From contig CANNAV010000017.1 in NCBI GenBank assembly GCA_947502585.1, forward strand, positions 1-45,536: DNA of 45,536 nucleotides. Reading direction: 5' to 3'. Origin of the DNA: an uncultured Pseudovibrio sp. (GTDB lineage: Bacteria > Pseudomonadota > Alphaproteobacteria > Rhizobiales > Stappiaceae). Under the pieces are notes generated by a model that was not told where the DNA came from, searched no databases, and was given only the letters and a program-made list of their open reading frames with translations. This document shows, piece after piece, positions 1-9,004 of the stretch. The first letter of the stretch is position 1. The number at the start of each line of letters is the position of its first letter. Made by a program: the position numbers and the translations under genes.

Positions 1-266
1 CTTCTGACTCTTGTCGCGAATTTACTCTGCACGCGGGAAACATCAGCTGACATCCAAACCTCCAACAATAAAGATTAAAAGTTTGACGCAAAAAGGAAAA
101 ATTAAAACGTGGGGCCCAAACAGCGCTTACTTTAAGTGTGCGAATTTGGACGCCCGATTGCAATCAGAAAACCCAAGTAAATTTACGAATAGTTTATGTG
201 TAGCCTTGAAAAGAGACTGCCAGTTTTAGGAAAAGACGAAACAGCAATTTCGGAAACAACACCCAG

Positions 267-1598
267 TCATAGCCCAGACCGATGGTTCCAGGCAGTGCCA
301 CGCTCTTTTCTCAGGCGATCCCAATAGCTCAGGCGCTTTTGAACATCGCGCTCAAAACCACGGGCATTCGGCTCATAATATTTTTGTCTGCCCATTTTTT
401 CCGGGAAATAATCCTGTCCAGAAAACGCATCCGGCTCATCATGATCATAGCGGTAGCTCTCACCATACCCCATCTTCTTCATAAGAGTGGTCGGTGCGTT
501 CAGGATGTGCTTTGGCGGCACAAGAGATCCATGCTCTCGCGCATCCAGGCGAGCGGCCTTATAAGCCAGATAAGACGCATTAGATTTGGGAGCTGTGGCA
601 AGATAGACAGCAGCCTGCGCCAATGCATATTCCCCTTCTGGCGAACCAACCAGCTGAAATGCATGACGTGCAGCATTCACCTGCACCAATGCATTGGGAT
701 CAGCCATACCAATATCTTCAGAGGCCATCACTGTCAGACGGCGGATAATGTAAAGCGGATCTTCCCCGCCCTCGAGCATCCGGCACATCCAGTAAAGCGC
801 CGCATCAGGATCTGACCCGCGTATGGACTTATGGAGTGCAGAGATGAGGTTGTAAAGCCCGTCCCTAGCCTTGTCGTAGATCGGCGCCCGTCGTTGCACC
901 ACCTCCGCCAGGCGTTCTGTATCGAAGACCTCATCATCGCCGGCCGTACGCCAAACGTCTTCCGCCAGAGTCAGAGCAGACCGGCCATCACCATCTGCCA
1001 TACGCACGAGTGAAAGACGCGCGCCCCCATCCAAAGGCAAGTCACGCCCCATCACCTTTTCTGCACGTTTGAGCAAATCAACCAGCGCATCTTCGTCAAG
1101 AGAATGGAACGTCAGTACATGCGACCGGGATAGCAACGCTGCGTTCAGCTCAAAGCTTGGATTTTCAGTAGTAGCCCCCACCAGGGTAATGGTGCCATCC
1201 TCCATCACGGGCAAAAAGCTATCCAGCTGAGCGCGGTTAAAGCGATGGATCTCGTCAACAAACAGCAAGGTCCGTTTGCCGGAAATCTGACGCCCTCTTG
1301 CACGCTCAAAACACTTTTTGAGATCAGCAACACCGGAGAAAATGGCAGAGATCTGCTCAAATTCCAACTCCGTAGCGTCCGCAAGCAAACGGGCAACAGT
1401 AGTCTTGCCAGTCCCTGGAGGTCCCCAGAAGATGAGAGACCCCAGAGAGCCGGACTGCAGCATACGGCTTAAAATTCCAGAGCCACCCAAAAGGTGGCCT
1501 TGTCCGACAACATCCTCCAGAACACGAGGCCGCATGCGGTCTGCAAGCGGCCTGTCTTCCAGCTGATCCATCCCATTTGCAGAAAACAGATCACTCAT
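267..1598 (-). CDS. rarA: Replication-associated recombination protein A (RarA/MgsA AAA+ ATPase)
   Basis: 443 aa, the usual family length. RarA is a clamp-loader-like AAA+ ATPase that acts at stalled replication forks and ssDNA-dsDNA junctions in the cytoplasm. Visible motifs: Walker A GPPGTGKTT at residues 59-67, Walker B LLFVDEIHRF at 111-120, sensor 1 GATTENPSF at 141-149, followed by the LLSR arginine segment at about 155-158. The C-terminal half carries the conserved YxAxKAARxD-like stretch and a Pro-rich loop before the MGYGxxYRYDHD segment typical of RarA. The ATG has an upstream GGAGG, at a slightly long spacing of about 14 bases. It follows the protease gene by 55 bases, a gap filled by a perfect hairpin, and the two are probably co-transcribed. 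This pairing next to the rplQ end of the ribosomal cluster is familiar from Hyphomicrobiales. Confidence 0.97.
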   Translation of the reverse strand: MSDLFSANGMDQLEDRPLADRMRPRVLEDVVGQGHLLGGSGILSRMLQSGSLGSLIFWGPPGTGKTTVARLLADATELEFEQISAIFSGVADLKKCFERARGRQISGKRTLLFVDEIHRFNRAQLDSFLPVMEDGTITLVGATTENPSFELNAALLSRSHVLTFHSLDEDALVDLLKRAEKVMGRDLPLDGGARLSLVRMADGDGRSALTLAEDVWRTAGDDEVFDTERLAEVVQRRAPIYDKARDGLYNLISALHKSIRGSDPDAALYWMCRMLEGGEDPLYIIRRLTVMASEDIGMADPNALVQVNAARHAFQLVGSPEGEYALAQAAVYLATAPKSNASYLAYKAARLDAREHGSLVPPKHILNAPTTLMKKMGYGESYRYDHDEPDAFSGQDYFPEKMGRQKYYEPNARGFERDVQKRLSYWDRLRKERGTAWNHRSGL

Positions 1599-1620
1599 GG
1601 TCTATCAACATTCCTCCGTG

Positions 1621-1651
1621 CAGTCCTGAAGCGTGAAACGCTTCAGGACTG
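1621..1651 (-). other. Perfect 13-bp intercistronic hairpin between protease gene and rarA
   Basis: Arms CAGTCCTGAAGCG (1621-1633) and its exact complement (1639-1651) enclose a 5-base loop. On the transcribed strand no T-run follows. The right arm starts 3 bases after the protease stop codon, and the rarA ribosome-binding site begins just after the left arm. This fits an mRNA 3'-end stabiliser or processing site, or a Rho-dependent or partial terminator, better than a classical intrinsic terminator. Confidence 0.6.
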
Positions 1652-1653
1652 CA

Positions 1654-3099
1654 TTATCGCAAACTTACCTGTCGTAGCTGACCATCACGCTTGAAAGCTA
1701 TGTTCCAGATGCGCTGCTTCTTACCAGTCAGTCTGGAAAGGTCTTTGGTGCTCTCAACTTCTGTGCCATTGATCTCAACCACGATATCACCGGGTTTAAA
1801 GCCGACGTAGGCAGCAGTACTACGGGCTTTAATATCAGCGATCACAACACCTGAAAACTCATTGTACATATGCAGTTCTTCTGCCACAGCAGGAGAAAGG
1901 TTCATAACCCGAACACCAGTAAATGGCGAGCTCCCTTTGATCTCTCTTGCATCTCTGGCCACAGTTTCCGGTGCACGTTCCAGGCTGACCTCAACCGTTA
2001 ATGTCTCATCACCGCGCATCACCTCAAAACTGGTCATACCGCCAATCTTTTTAGTTGCAAGGCGATATCCAAAAGCATCAGGATCATCCACCTGCATACC
2101 GCCTACAGAAAGGATCAGGTCACCCACACGAATACCAGCACGGGCAGCAGGGCTTTCCTTCTGAATACGCGTCACCAGGACCCCGCGCGGACGCTCCAGC
2201 CCAAGGCTTACAGCGATATCGGAGTTTACCGGTTGTACACTGGCGCCAACCCACGGGCGACGCAAGATGCCTCCATCATCTACAGCAGAAGCAACTACTT
2301 CCACCATATTCGCCGGGATAGCAAAACCGATACCAATCGAGCCACCGGAACGCGAGAAGATCGCCGTGTTCACGCCGACAAGATTGCCGTTCAGATCAAC
2401 CAGCGCGCCGCCCGAATTACCCGGGTTAATGGCTGCATCCGTCTGAATGAAGAACTGGTAGTCTGAGACACCCACCTGGTTTCGGGCGACAGCAGACACA
2501 ATGCCCTGCGTCACAGTCTGCCCAACACCAAACGGGTTCCCAATCGCCAGCACCAGATCGCCCACCTCAAGTTTATCAGAGTTGGCAAACGGGACGACAG
2601 GGAATGCCCCTTCTGCATTGCGCACCTTCAAAACCGCAAGGTCTGTGCGTTCATCCATCAAAATGATATCGGCATCAAACTCACGACGGTCAGAAAGTGC
2701 AACACGTATCTCATCAGCGCCTGCAATAACGTGATGGTTGGTAATAATCGTCCCATCAGCAGAGACGATCACACCGGAGCCCAGAGAACTTTGAACACGA
2801 CTGCGCGAACGAGGTGCAAACCGGTCAGCCTGCTCACCAAAGAAACGGCGGAAGAACGGATCATCACTAAACGGGGAAACTCTGCGGCGCTCTTGAACGG
2901 TACGGCTCGCGTACACATTCACCACTGCTGGCGCAACCTTCTTCACCACAGGGGCGAAGGAAAGTGAAACCTCAGCCTGAGATGCTGGAACAGTCTTCTC
3001 ACCAGCCAGAGCACTGGTCCCTTGTATTCCAACAATGCCAGTAGTCCCAAGAACTGCACAAAGAAGCAAGTGAGCAGCAGACTTCCTGATTTGACCCAT
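1654..3099 (-). CDS. Do-family periplasmic serine endoprotease (DegP/DegQ-like, HtrA)
   Basis: 481 aa. Envelope quality-control protease and chaperone that degrades misfolded periplasmic proteins. The N terminus is a signal peptide (basic n-region, hydrophobic stretch about 8-30, likely cleavage near ALAG-E at 31-34). The trypsin-like domain shows the triad: His123 in TNHHVI, Asp153 in RTDLAVLKV and Ser229 in NPGNSGGAL. Two PDZ domains follow, at about 281-370 and 390-478; the second ends in the VxINGTEVES and FKRDGQ segments. A good ribosome-binding site (AAGGGA, 7 bases before ATG) supports the start. The Arg-rich loop at about 69-105 lacks the cysteine pair of E. coli DegP, so the DegQ versus DegP choice is open and I give no symbol. 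Downstream partner is rarA. Confidence 0.95.
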   Translation of the reverse strand: MGQIRKSAAHLLLCAVLGTTGIVGIQGTSALAGEKTVPASQAEVSLSFAPVVKKVAPAVVNVYASRTVQERRRVSPFSDDPFFRRFFGEQADRFAPRSRSRVQSSLGSGVIVSADGTIITNHHVIAGADEIRVALSDRREFDADIILMDERTDLAVLKVRNAEGAFPVVPFANSDKLEVGDLVLAIGNPFGVGQTVTQGIVSAVARNQVGVSDYQFFIQTDAAINPGNSGGALVDLNGNLVGVNTAIFSRSGGSIGIGFAIPANMVEVVASAVDDGGILRRPWVGASVQPVNSDIAVSLGLERPRGVLVTRIQKESPAARAGIRVGDLILSVGGMQVDDPDAFGYRLATKKIGGMTSFEVMRGDETLTVEVSLERAPETVARDAREIKGSSPFTGVRVMNLSPAVAEELHMYNEFSGVVIADIKARSTAAYVGFKPGDIVVEINGTEVESTKDLSRLTGKKQRIWNIAFKRDGQLRQVSLR

Positions 3100-3344
3100 T
3101 CTTAAATCCCTTCAGCAAGAGCCCCCGGTTCAAAATGACTTTTCAATAAATTCGGGAGTAGCGGATTACAGATAAGTCTGCAATATGGAAATGAAAAGGC
3201 CAATCAACTGGTTTTAAGCAGCAAGCTCGTGCTTGTTAAAAGCCCATGTGGATTTTAAACCAGTAACAGTTTGAAGAGCCTGAACAGATTACATCTTTCT
3301 CAAACGCAAAACACCGGGTCTCCCCGGCCCCTTACGCATCCCGA

Positions 3345-3367
3345 TAAAGCCTGACAGAAGTCAGGCT
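3345..3367 (-). terminator. Candidate terminator overlapping the chemotaxis-receptor stop codon
   Basis: Perfect 8-bp stem AGCCTGAC / GTCAGGCT (3360-3367 and 3348-3355) with a 4-base loop. On the minus strand it is followed by TTTAT. The receptor's TGA (3363-3361) lies inside the upstream arm. The T-tail is short, so termination may be partial. It would separate the receptor from the downstream protease-rarA unit. The rest of 3100-3344 shows no gene and presumably holds the protease promoter, which I could not pin down. Confidence 0.5.
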
Positions 3368-5559
3368 ACCCGGATATTCTCAAGGTATTCTTCTACTATG
3401 CTCTTCAGCTCTTCGGACTGGTGCGTCAGCTGATTGGCAGCACCAAGAACATTCTCTGCTTCATGGCCTGCATCACTTGCGATCATGCTCACACGGGTAA
3501 TCGCCTGAGCAACCTCAGAGCTACCGGAAGTCACCTGATGAATGTTGCTGGAGATATCCGTTGCAGTCACCGCCTGTTCCTGAACGGCACCAGCAATTGC
3601 AGTTGCCGCTTCATTCACGTCAGCAATAACCGAACTGATGTCCTTGATAGCCGCAACAGCCTTTTCAGTCTCAATCTGAACAGACTGTATCTGAACGCTG
3701 ATCTCTCCGGTTGCCTGACCAGTCTGGTTTGCAAGGCCTTTAACTTCCGAAGCAACAATCGCAAAGCCCTTACCAGCTTCGCCTGCACGTGCCGCCTCAA
3801 TCGTCGCATTCAGTGCCAACAGATTGGTCTGATCTGCAATGTCATTGATGAGAGATACAACTTCACCAATGCGTTGTGCAGCTTCCTTAAGACCGTTCAC
3901 AGACACTTCAGCCGCTGCAGCCTTCTCAGCAGCTTGCCTGGAAACATCGGCTGAACGACGAACCTCACGGTCAATCTCACCAACGGTCGCCGAAAGCTCC
4001 TCGGTAGCACCGGCAACCGCCTGAAGATTCATCAGGGATTGCTCGGAAGCAGAAGACACCGTCTGTGCTTCAGTGTTGGTCTGCTCGGAGATGCTCGCCA
4101 TACTCTTTGCAGTTCTCTTCAGATTACCGCCAGCATCAGTCACAGTGGTCAGGATGTCACGAACGCCAACATCAAAGTTCCTGTTCAGGGCACCCACACG
4201 CTTCACACGCTCTTCCTGCTCATGTTGCTCCCGCACCTGCTTCTCATCCAGCTCTCTTGCGCGGACAAGACCAGCCTGGAAGGATTGTACGGCTTGGCCA
4301 ATATCGCCGATCTCATCTTTCCGCTGAGCAGAGATAATCTCCACATCCAGATTGCCACTCGCGATCTGTTTGAGATTAACGGACAAACGATTAAGCGGGG
4401 TGGACAGACTACGCGCCATGAAGACGCCGATCGCAGCAACTATTACCAATACGAATAGTCCACTGATTATGATTTCTTTAGCAAGGGCGTGGACAACAGC
4501 GAGTGCTTCGCTCACGTCTGTCTTTGCGACGATTACGACCGGCAGTTTCTCAAAGCCAAGTGGCAGGGCCAGAACAAACTGGCCCTTCACCTCTCCAAAA
4601 CCAACGTTGCTCTCCGTGTTTGCCCAAAGGTCTTCGACAACTTCCTCAACTACCTCCGGGTCATCTTTCTTCACCAGCGCTGTCGGCACGTCAGACAGAG
4701 CCTGATTGGAAAGGATTGTTCCGTCTAAGCGTGCCAGATAAGTCTGGCCAGTCTCACCCATGTTCTCACGATTTTGCAAAACGCTATCGAAAAACTCAGA
4801 GCCAAGACGAATGGTGATCACACCCTTAAAGGTTACCTGATTGAAGTCTTCAACAAACACAGGAGCTGAAATCAAAAGGGATGCAGGGTTCCCGTCAGGC
4901 GCATATTGAGCAATCTCAGAGTAGATTACATCGCCTTCTGCGGCTTTCGCTGCCTTATTAAACTCCTGACTGAGTAATGTTCCGTAAAGTTTGCCTTCCT
5001 TTACGCTCTCAAGAAATTCAGAGGACTTGGTTGCTGAATAAATCACAAGACCGTTTGCATCCATGATGAGGATGTCTGCATAACCTCCACCGGTTACGCT
5101 GGCTAAAAAATCTGGATGAACCACGGCATGACGCCAAGAATAAAGTGTCTTGTTACCCTCCCCTGTCAACTGCAGACGATCAGCAACCGAGGATCCGTCC
5201 TTTTGGAAGTAGCCAAGGACATCGTCCTTATCAGTGCTCAAACCTTCAATAGAAGCAAGCAGGTCAGTCATGGTAATGCGCATCGCGTTACTCTTCACCA
5301 GACGCTTGATATCGCTATCAACGCGTTCCAGTTTTTCCTCAAGAGTATCCCGACGAGCCTTTGCCACAAGTACGAGCTGTGTTTTGCTAGCTTTAGTCAG
5401 CGCGCTCTCAGCACGCGTATACCCAAGGAATGCCACAACGGCGCCCGCAATGATTGCAAGACCAACCATAATGAATGGAAGTCGAACAGCAATACGATTA
5501 AAATAACTTTTGACTCCCGGTGAGGATACCGAGCCGTTCTTATCAGATTCAGAACGCAT
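3361..5559 (-). CDS. Methyl-accepting chemotaxis protein (transmembrane, periplasmic sensor)
   Basis: 732 aa. Chemoreceptor that would pass periplasmic ligand binding to the CheA/CheW kinase array. Order: cytoplasmic N terminus; TM1 at about 28-48; a large periplasmic region at about 50-360 that looks like a Cache-type sensor; TM2 at about 362-381; HAMP at about 382-433 (STPLNRL, GNLDVEI); coiled-coil methylation helices; and the diagnostic signalling hairpin at about 576-611 ([19 protein letters not shown] and [14 protein letters not shown]). The C terminus ends in NIRVA with no CheR-tethering pentapeptide. Ribosome-binding site AGGGGG lies 5 bases before ATG. No che genes lie nearby, so it is an orphan receptor of unknown ligand, sitting between the ribosomal cluster and the protease-rarA pair. 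Confidence 0.95.
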   Translation of the reverse strand: MRSESDKNGSVSSPGVKSYFNRIAVRLPFIMVGLAIIAGAVVAFLGYTRAESALTKASKTQLVLVAKARRDTLEEKLERVDSDIKRLVKSNAMRITMTDLLASIEGLSTDKDDVLGYFQKDGSSVADRLQLTGEGNKTLYSWRHAVVHPDFLASVTGGGYADILIMDANGLVIYSATKSSEFLESVKEGKLYGTLLSQEFNKAAKAAEGDVIYSEIAQYAPDGNPASLLISAPVFVEDFNQVTFKGVITIRLGSEFFDSVLQNRENMGETGQTYLARLDGTILSNQALSDVPTALVKKDDPEVVEEVVEDLWANTESNVGFGEVKGQFVLALPLGFEKLPVVIVAKTDVSEALAVVHALAKEIIISGLFVLVIVAAIGVFMARSLSTPLNRLSVNLKQIASGNLDVEIISAQRKDEIGDIGQAVQSFQAGLVRARELDEKQVREQHEQEERVKRVGALNRNFDVGVRDILTTVTDAGGNLKRTAKSMASISEQTNTEAQTVSSASEQSLMNLQAVAGATEELSATVGEIDREVRRSADVSRQAAEKAAAAEVSVNGLKEAAQRIGEVVSLINDIADQTNLLALNATIEAARAGEAGKGFAIVASEVKGLANQTGQATGEISVQIQSVQIETEKAVAAIKDISSVIADVNEAATAIAGAVQEQAVTATDISSNIHQVTSGSSEVAQAITRVSMIASDAGHEAENVLGAANQLTHQSEELKSIVEEYLENIRVA

Positions 5560-5707
5560 ATTAGCCCCCTATTAATACGTTGGGAGCATAATTGGGATAC
5601 TGTGTTAATCTCCTCTTAAAACAAATACTTAAACGCAATTCATATCGAAGAAATGTCTACTTATCAATATAATTTAGCAGAATTTTCTCCCAAAATTTGA
5701 AGCTGAC

Positions 5708-5890
5708 TTAACTATCACAGATTGCAGCGCCCGCTCTGCGAACCCGACTGTCGGTCGTAATCCAGGCATTAGGATACAGAGCGTCAGAATAACTGCCAAT
5801 CACCAGATTTACGCCGACAGGTGAGCAAAAATTATAGCTGAGGCCTGCAAAGCCTGATGCGAAACGCAACTCACTCGTATCTCTGGAAAG
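5708..5890 (-). pseudogene. C-terminal coding relic, 60 codons, no start
   Basis: A minus-strand frame stays open for 60 codons and ends at TAA (5710-5708). It reads like real protein, with stretches such as FAGLSYNFCSPVGVNLVIG and a C terminus with SRVRRAGAAICDS. It has no credible start and ribosome-binding site. Just upstream, in another frame, an ATG opens MADLTFQRYE and stops at once, so a frameshift near 5880 could join the two. I do not recognise the family. The end of the frame loosely resembles fragments at 25181-25759. The rest of 5560-5707 is the AT-rich 5' flank of the receptor gene. Confidence 0.35.
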
Positions 5891-5944
5891 TCAAATCTGC
5901 CATATTCAATCCGTTATGACCAGTCACGCCGACACGCCATAACT

Positions 5945-6255
5945 CTGTTCCTTGACGATGGCCACGTGGCCATTAAAAACAATGCGGCCGGCGCTCAGTA
6001 AAGCTGTTTTGTATGGGTTGAAAGAATTTCCTGATCGCAGGCTCAATGGCATGCGGAGTAACTCTGACCAATGCAATGACGTTGATTGAGACAGCAAACT
6101 GAATGACCTCAACCCGCAAGACCACCTCACCGACATACTTGCTCGCATCAACGATCATAAGATCAACCGCCTAGCTGAACAATTGCTCAGGAGCTGGAAA
6201 CCGCTGCAAAAGCGATCTCTCCGGAAAATTCACAGGTTCCTGAACAGGCGGTTAC
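5945..6255 (+). mobile_element. IS66-family transposase 3'-end remnant (frameshifted)
   Basis: Read in three successive plus-strand frames, this stretch gives the conserved C terminus of the IS66 TnpC transposase: LFLDDGHVAIKNNAAG from 5945, then KNFLIAGSMACG followed by NAMTLIETA at about 6010-6105, then KLNDLNPQDHLTDILARIND followed by KINRLAEQLLRSWK to about 6200. These match the family pattern of a DDG(x)xxNNxAER block, KNWLFAGSDxGG, TLIETAKLNGVDP, LADVLARIxDHP and ELLPWxW. The frames are broken by at least two indels and stops. GCGGTTAC at 6248-6255 resembles the outer end of an IS66 inverted repeat and is my proposed right end. No left half, tnpA or tnpB is present, so it is a dead fragment. 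Family is from recognised motifs; end position is inference. Confidence 0.75.
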
Positions 6256-6291
6256 CGTAAACGCGGCGGACTCCAATTTCACTCCGGCAAC

Positions 6292-6320
6292 AAAAAAGGG
6301 CACCCGACGGCACCCTTTTT
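6292..6320 (-). terminator. Intrinsic terminator of the rplQ end of the ribosomal operon
   Basis: On the minus strand, arms AAAAAGGGTGCC (6320-6309) and GGTGCCCTTTTT (6304-6293) pair over 12 bp with two G-T wobbles and a 4-base loop, ending in a run of six T. It lies about 20 bases after the rplQ stop and closes the long transcript from the S10/spc/alpha region. Confidence 0.85.
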
Positions 6321-6341
6321 AAAAACTGCTTGTGCGAAAAC

Positions 6342-6776
6342 TTATGCAGCAACTTCAGCTGTTTCGCCAGCTTCTTCAGCATCAGCGCGTGCACGATCTG
6401 CAGCGCCTTTCGCCTGGACGTCGCGGTCAACCAGCTCAATAACAGCCATTGGTGCATTATCACCATGACGGAAACCTGCCTTCAGTACGCGGGAATACCC
6501 GCCCTGACGGTCCGCATAACGCTCTGCAATGGTATCAAACAGTTTAGATACCATTGCAGTGTCGCGGATCTGGGATATTGCTTGACGACGTGCATGCAGA
6601 TCGCCGCGCTTACCTAAAGTGATGAGCTTCTCGATGATTGGACGCATCTCTTTTGCTTTCGGAAGCGTCGTAACAATCTGCTCATGCTGGATGAGCGAAG
6701 CTGCCATGTTAGCGAACATCGCTTTACGGTGGCTTGACGTCCGATTGAGCTTGCGGCCGGAATTACCGTGGCGCAT
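6342..6776 (-). CDS. rplQ: 50S ribosomal protein L17
   Basis: 144 aa. L17 sits on the large subunit near the exit-tunnel side. The start is fixed by the canonical [13 protein letters not shown] terminus and by AAAGGAG upstream of the ATG; a longer upstream extension in frame overlaps rpoA and is not credible. The core L17 fold runs to about residue 118 ([16 protein letters not shown]), followed by an acidic, Ala- and Glu-rich tail of about 25 residues common in alphaproteobacteria. It is the last gene of the operon, 82 bases after rpoA. Confidence 0.97.
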   Translation of the reverse strand: MRHGNSGRKLNRTSSHRKAMFANMAASLIQHEQIVTTLPKAKEMRPIIEKLITLGKRGDLHARRQAISQIRDTAMVSKLFDTIAERYADRQGGYSRVLKAGFRHGDNAPMAVIELVDRDVQAKGAADRARADAEEAGETAEVAA

Positions 6777-6858
6777 GGCCCTCTCCTTTGTTAAGTCAAT
6801 TGCGATCTCGTGTATCAGACCGCCGGAACCTAAAGCAAAACGCTCGGTTCCTGTTCCT

Positions 6859-7887
6859 CTAATATTGGTGGTCTTCGTAACGCTTAGCAAGCTCATCGAT
6901 ATTTTCAGGCGGCCAGTTTGCCACCTCCATACCGAGATGCAGGCCCATTTGCGCCAGAACTTCTTTGATCTCGTTGAGAGACTTACGACCGAAGTTCGGT
7001 GTACGAAGCATCTCTGATTCTGTCTTCTGAATGAGATCGCCAATATATACGATATTGTCATTCTTCAGGCAGTTTGCCGAACGCACAGACAATTCAAGCT
7101 CATCAACCTTTTTCAGCAGTGCCGGGTTGAACGCAAGTTCTGCAACTGTGTCTTCCTGAACTTCACGCTGTGGCTCTTCGAAGTTCACGAAGATAGACAG
7201 CTGATCCTGCAGGATACGGGCAGCAAATGCTACGGCATCTTCAGGGATCACAGATCCGTCAGTTTCAACAGTCAAAGTCAACTTATCATAGTCAAGGACC
7301 TGACCTTCACGGGTATTCTCAACCTTATAAGAAACCTTCTTAACCGGAGAATACAGGCTGTCAACCGGAATCAGACCAATTGGAGCGTCTTCTGGACGGT
7401 TAGCGGCAGCTGGAACATAACCCTTTCCGGTGTTCACAGTGAATTCGATGCGAACTTCAGCACCCTCATCAAGGTTACACAGCAGCAGACCTGGGTTAAG
7501 TACCTCTACATCACCTACAGTTTCAATATCGCCAGCGTAGACCGAGCCAGGCCCCTGCTTACGCAGAACCATACGCTTTGGTCCCTCTCCTTCCATGCGA
7601 AGTGCGATTTCCTTGATGTTCAGAATGATGTCAGTCACATCTTCACGAACGCCAGGAATAGATGAGAACTCATGGAGAACGCCATCGATCTGAACCGCAG
7701 TTACGGCAGCGCCCTGAAGGGAGCTCAGCAGAACACGGCGCAGTGCGTTACCAAGAGTCAGGCCGTAGCCACGCTCCAGAGGCTCTGCGATCACAGAAGC
7801 TTTAAAGCGTGCATTATCGCCGGCACGAATGTCGAGTTTGGTTGGCTTGATAAGCTCTTGCCAGTTTTTTTGAATAGTCACGTTCAT
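6859..7887 (-). CDS. rpoA: DNA-directed RNA polymerase subunit alpha
   Basis: 342 aa. Alpha dimerises to seed assembly of beta and beta', and its C-terminal domain contacts UP elements and activators. The N-terminal domain includes [20 protein letters not shown] at about residues 33-52. A linker precedes the C-terminal domain at about 265-325, with the [15 protein letters not shown] and [16 protein letters not shown] helices that bind DNA. Ribosome-binding site GAGGG lies before ATG. Placed between rpsK and rplQ as in the classical alpha operon; rpsD is not here. Confidence 0.98.
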   Translation of the reverse strand: MNVTIQKNWQELIKPTKLDIRAGDNARFKASVIAEPLERGYGLTLGNALRRVLLSSLQGAAVTAVQIDGVLHEFSSIPGVREDVTDIILNIKEIALRMEGEGPKRMVLRKQGPGSVYAGDIETVGDVEVLNPGLLLCNLDEGAEVRIEFTVNTGKGYVPAAANRPEDAPIGLIPVDSLYSPVKKVSYKVENTREGQVLDYDKLTLTVETDGSVIPEDAVAFAARILQDQLSIFVNFEEPQREVQEDTVAELAFNPALLKKVDELELSVRSANCLKNDNIVYIGDLIQKTESEMLRTPNFGRKSLNEIKEVLAQMGLHLGMEVANWPPENIDELAKRYEDHQY

Positions 7888-7960
7888 AAACCCTCTGGCT
7901 ATCCCGTTGGCCTCAGGACCAACAATTCGTTGCCTGGGTGGAAACTTGCCTAACGAACTG

Positions 7961-8350
7961 TTAGGCGCGGCGACGCTTGCGTGGACGGCAACCGTTGTGC
8001 GGGATCGGAGTTACATCACGGATAGATGTAATAACGAAACCTGCAGCCTGAAGCGCGCGCAGAGCGGACTCACGTCCGGAGCCGGGACCACGTACTTCTA
8101 CCTCGAGAGTACGCATGCCGTGTTCAGCAGCCTTACGACCAGCGTCTTCGGCAGCGACCTGTGCAGCATATGGGGTAGACTTACGAGAACCCTTAAAGCC
8201 AAGCGCGCCGGCGGACGACCAGGAGATCGTGTTTCCCTGAGCATCGGTGATGGTGATCATGGTGTTGTTGAACGTAGAGTTCACATGCGCGACACCTGAA
8301 GAAATATTCTTCCGTTCGCGACGACGCACACGCGTCGATTCTTTAGCCAT
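7961..8350 (-). CDS. rpsK: 30S ribosomal protein S11
   Basis: 129 aa, normal length. S11 lines the platform and contacts the E-site and the 690/790 loops of 16S rRNA. Features seen: basic RRRERKN start, [30 protein letters not shown], and the C terminus [17 protein letters not shown], which is nearly invariant. The gene lies 73 bases before rpoA and 65 after rpsM. Confidence 0.98.
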   Translation of the reverse strand: MAKESTRVRRRERKNISSGVAHVNSTFNNTMITITDAQGNTISWSSAGALGFKGSRKSTPYAAQVAAEDAGRKAAEHGMRTLEVEVRGPGSGRESALRALQAAGFVITSIRDVTPIPHNGCRPRKRRRA

Positions 8351-8376
8351 TATAATTCCTAACTTCGATATCTACA

Positions 8377-8411
8377 CCGCCGTATAGCCGGCGGCTCCAC
8401 CGGATAACCGG
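8377..8411 (-). other. Two small hairpins in the rpsM-rpsK gap
   Basis: CCGCCG (8377-8382) pairs with CGGCGG (8389-8394) around a 6-base loop, and CCGG/CCGG (8400-8403, 8408-8411) around ATAA. Neither is followed by a T-run. They may protect mRNA ends or mark a processing site. Confidence 0.4.
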
Positions 8412-8415
8412 CTAG

Positions 8416-8784
8416 TTATTTCTTCTTACCAGCGATCGCTTTAGCAGGGCCCTTACGGGTGCGAGCGTTGGTATGAGTGCGCTGACCACGAACAGGAAGA
8501 CCACGACGATGGCGCAGGCCACGGTAACAGCCAAGGTCCATGAGACGCTTAATGTTCATTGCAGTTTCACGACGAAGATCACCTTCAACAGTGTAGTCAG
8601 CGTCGATTGCTTCACGGACTTTCAGAACTTCTGAATCAGAAAGTTCGTTGATACGGCGCTCTGCAGAAATACCTACTTTCTCGGTGATTTCCTGCGCGAA
8701 CTTCGCACCAATGCCATGAATGTACTGCAGCGCGATAACTACGCGCTTATTCGTCGGAAGGTTGACGCCAGCAATACGTGCCAC
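8416..8784 (-). CDS. rpsM: 30S ribosomal protein S13
   Basis: 122 aa when started at GTG 8784, giving the expected (V/M)[13 protein letters not shown] start. A GGAG motif lies 8 bases upstream. An in-frame ATG further upstream would add 32 residues unlike any S13, so the GTG start is preferred. S13 sits in the head of the small subunit and bridges to the large subunit (B1a/B1b). Seen: the helix-two-turn-helix [33 protein letters not shown], and the basic C terminus [11 protein letters not shown] that reaches the P-site tRNA. Confidence 0.97.
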   Translation of the reverse strand: MARIAGVNLPTNKRVVIALQYIHGIGAKFAQEITEKVGISAERRINELSDSEVLKVREAIDADYTVEGDLRRETAMNIKRLMDLGCYRGLRHRRGLPVRGQRTHTNARTRKGPAKAIAGKKK

Positions 8785-8960
8785 GTTTGTTTTCTCCAAT
8801 TGCGAGGGTACAACTGTTCCCTCTCCCATTTTTTGCCGATAACACACCTGCAACCCGACAGGCTGAGGGCGCACCATCACACAGCAAAAAGATCAGCCTC
8901 GGCTCCCCAAGGAAAACCGGCGCCAATCGATTATGGTGTAGATGTGCGCCAGCTATACTT

Positions 8961-8989
8961 TATTATAAAGGCAAGCGCAAGCGCCTGCC
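8961..8989 (-). terminator. Possible weak terminator/promoter overlap between adk and rpsM
   Basis: On the minus strand GGCAGGCG / CGCTTGCC (8989-8982, 8977-8970) form an 8-bp stem with one G-T pair and a 4-base loop, followed by TTTATAATA. The same bases can be read as a promoter: TTGCGC, 17 bases, TATAGC ending near 8953. Either or both could let rpsM-rpsK-rpoA-rplQ be expressed separately from secY-adk. The 220-base gap between the two genes supports some regulatory role. Confidence 0.35.
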
Positions 8990-9004
8990 TTCAAAAAGCG
9001 CGGA

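Noticed and set aside
11..229. 72-codon plus-strand frame at the left edge
   Set aside because: No ribosome-binding site, low-complexity Lys- and Thr-rich translation and no recognisable motif; likely chance in AT-rich DNA.
6777..7061. Long N-terminal extension of L17 overlapping rpoA
   Set aside because: The extension is out-of-frame rpoA sequence; the canonical MRHG start has its own ribosome-binding site at 6776.
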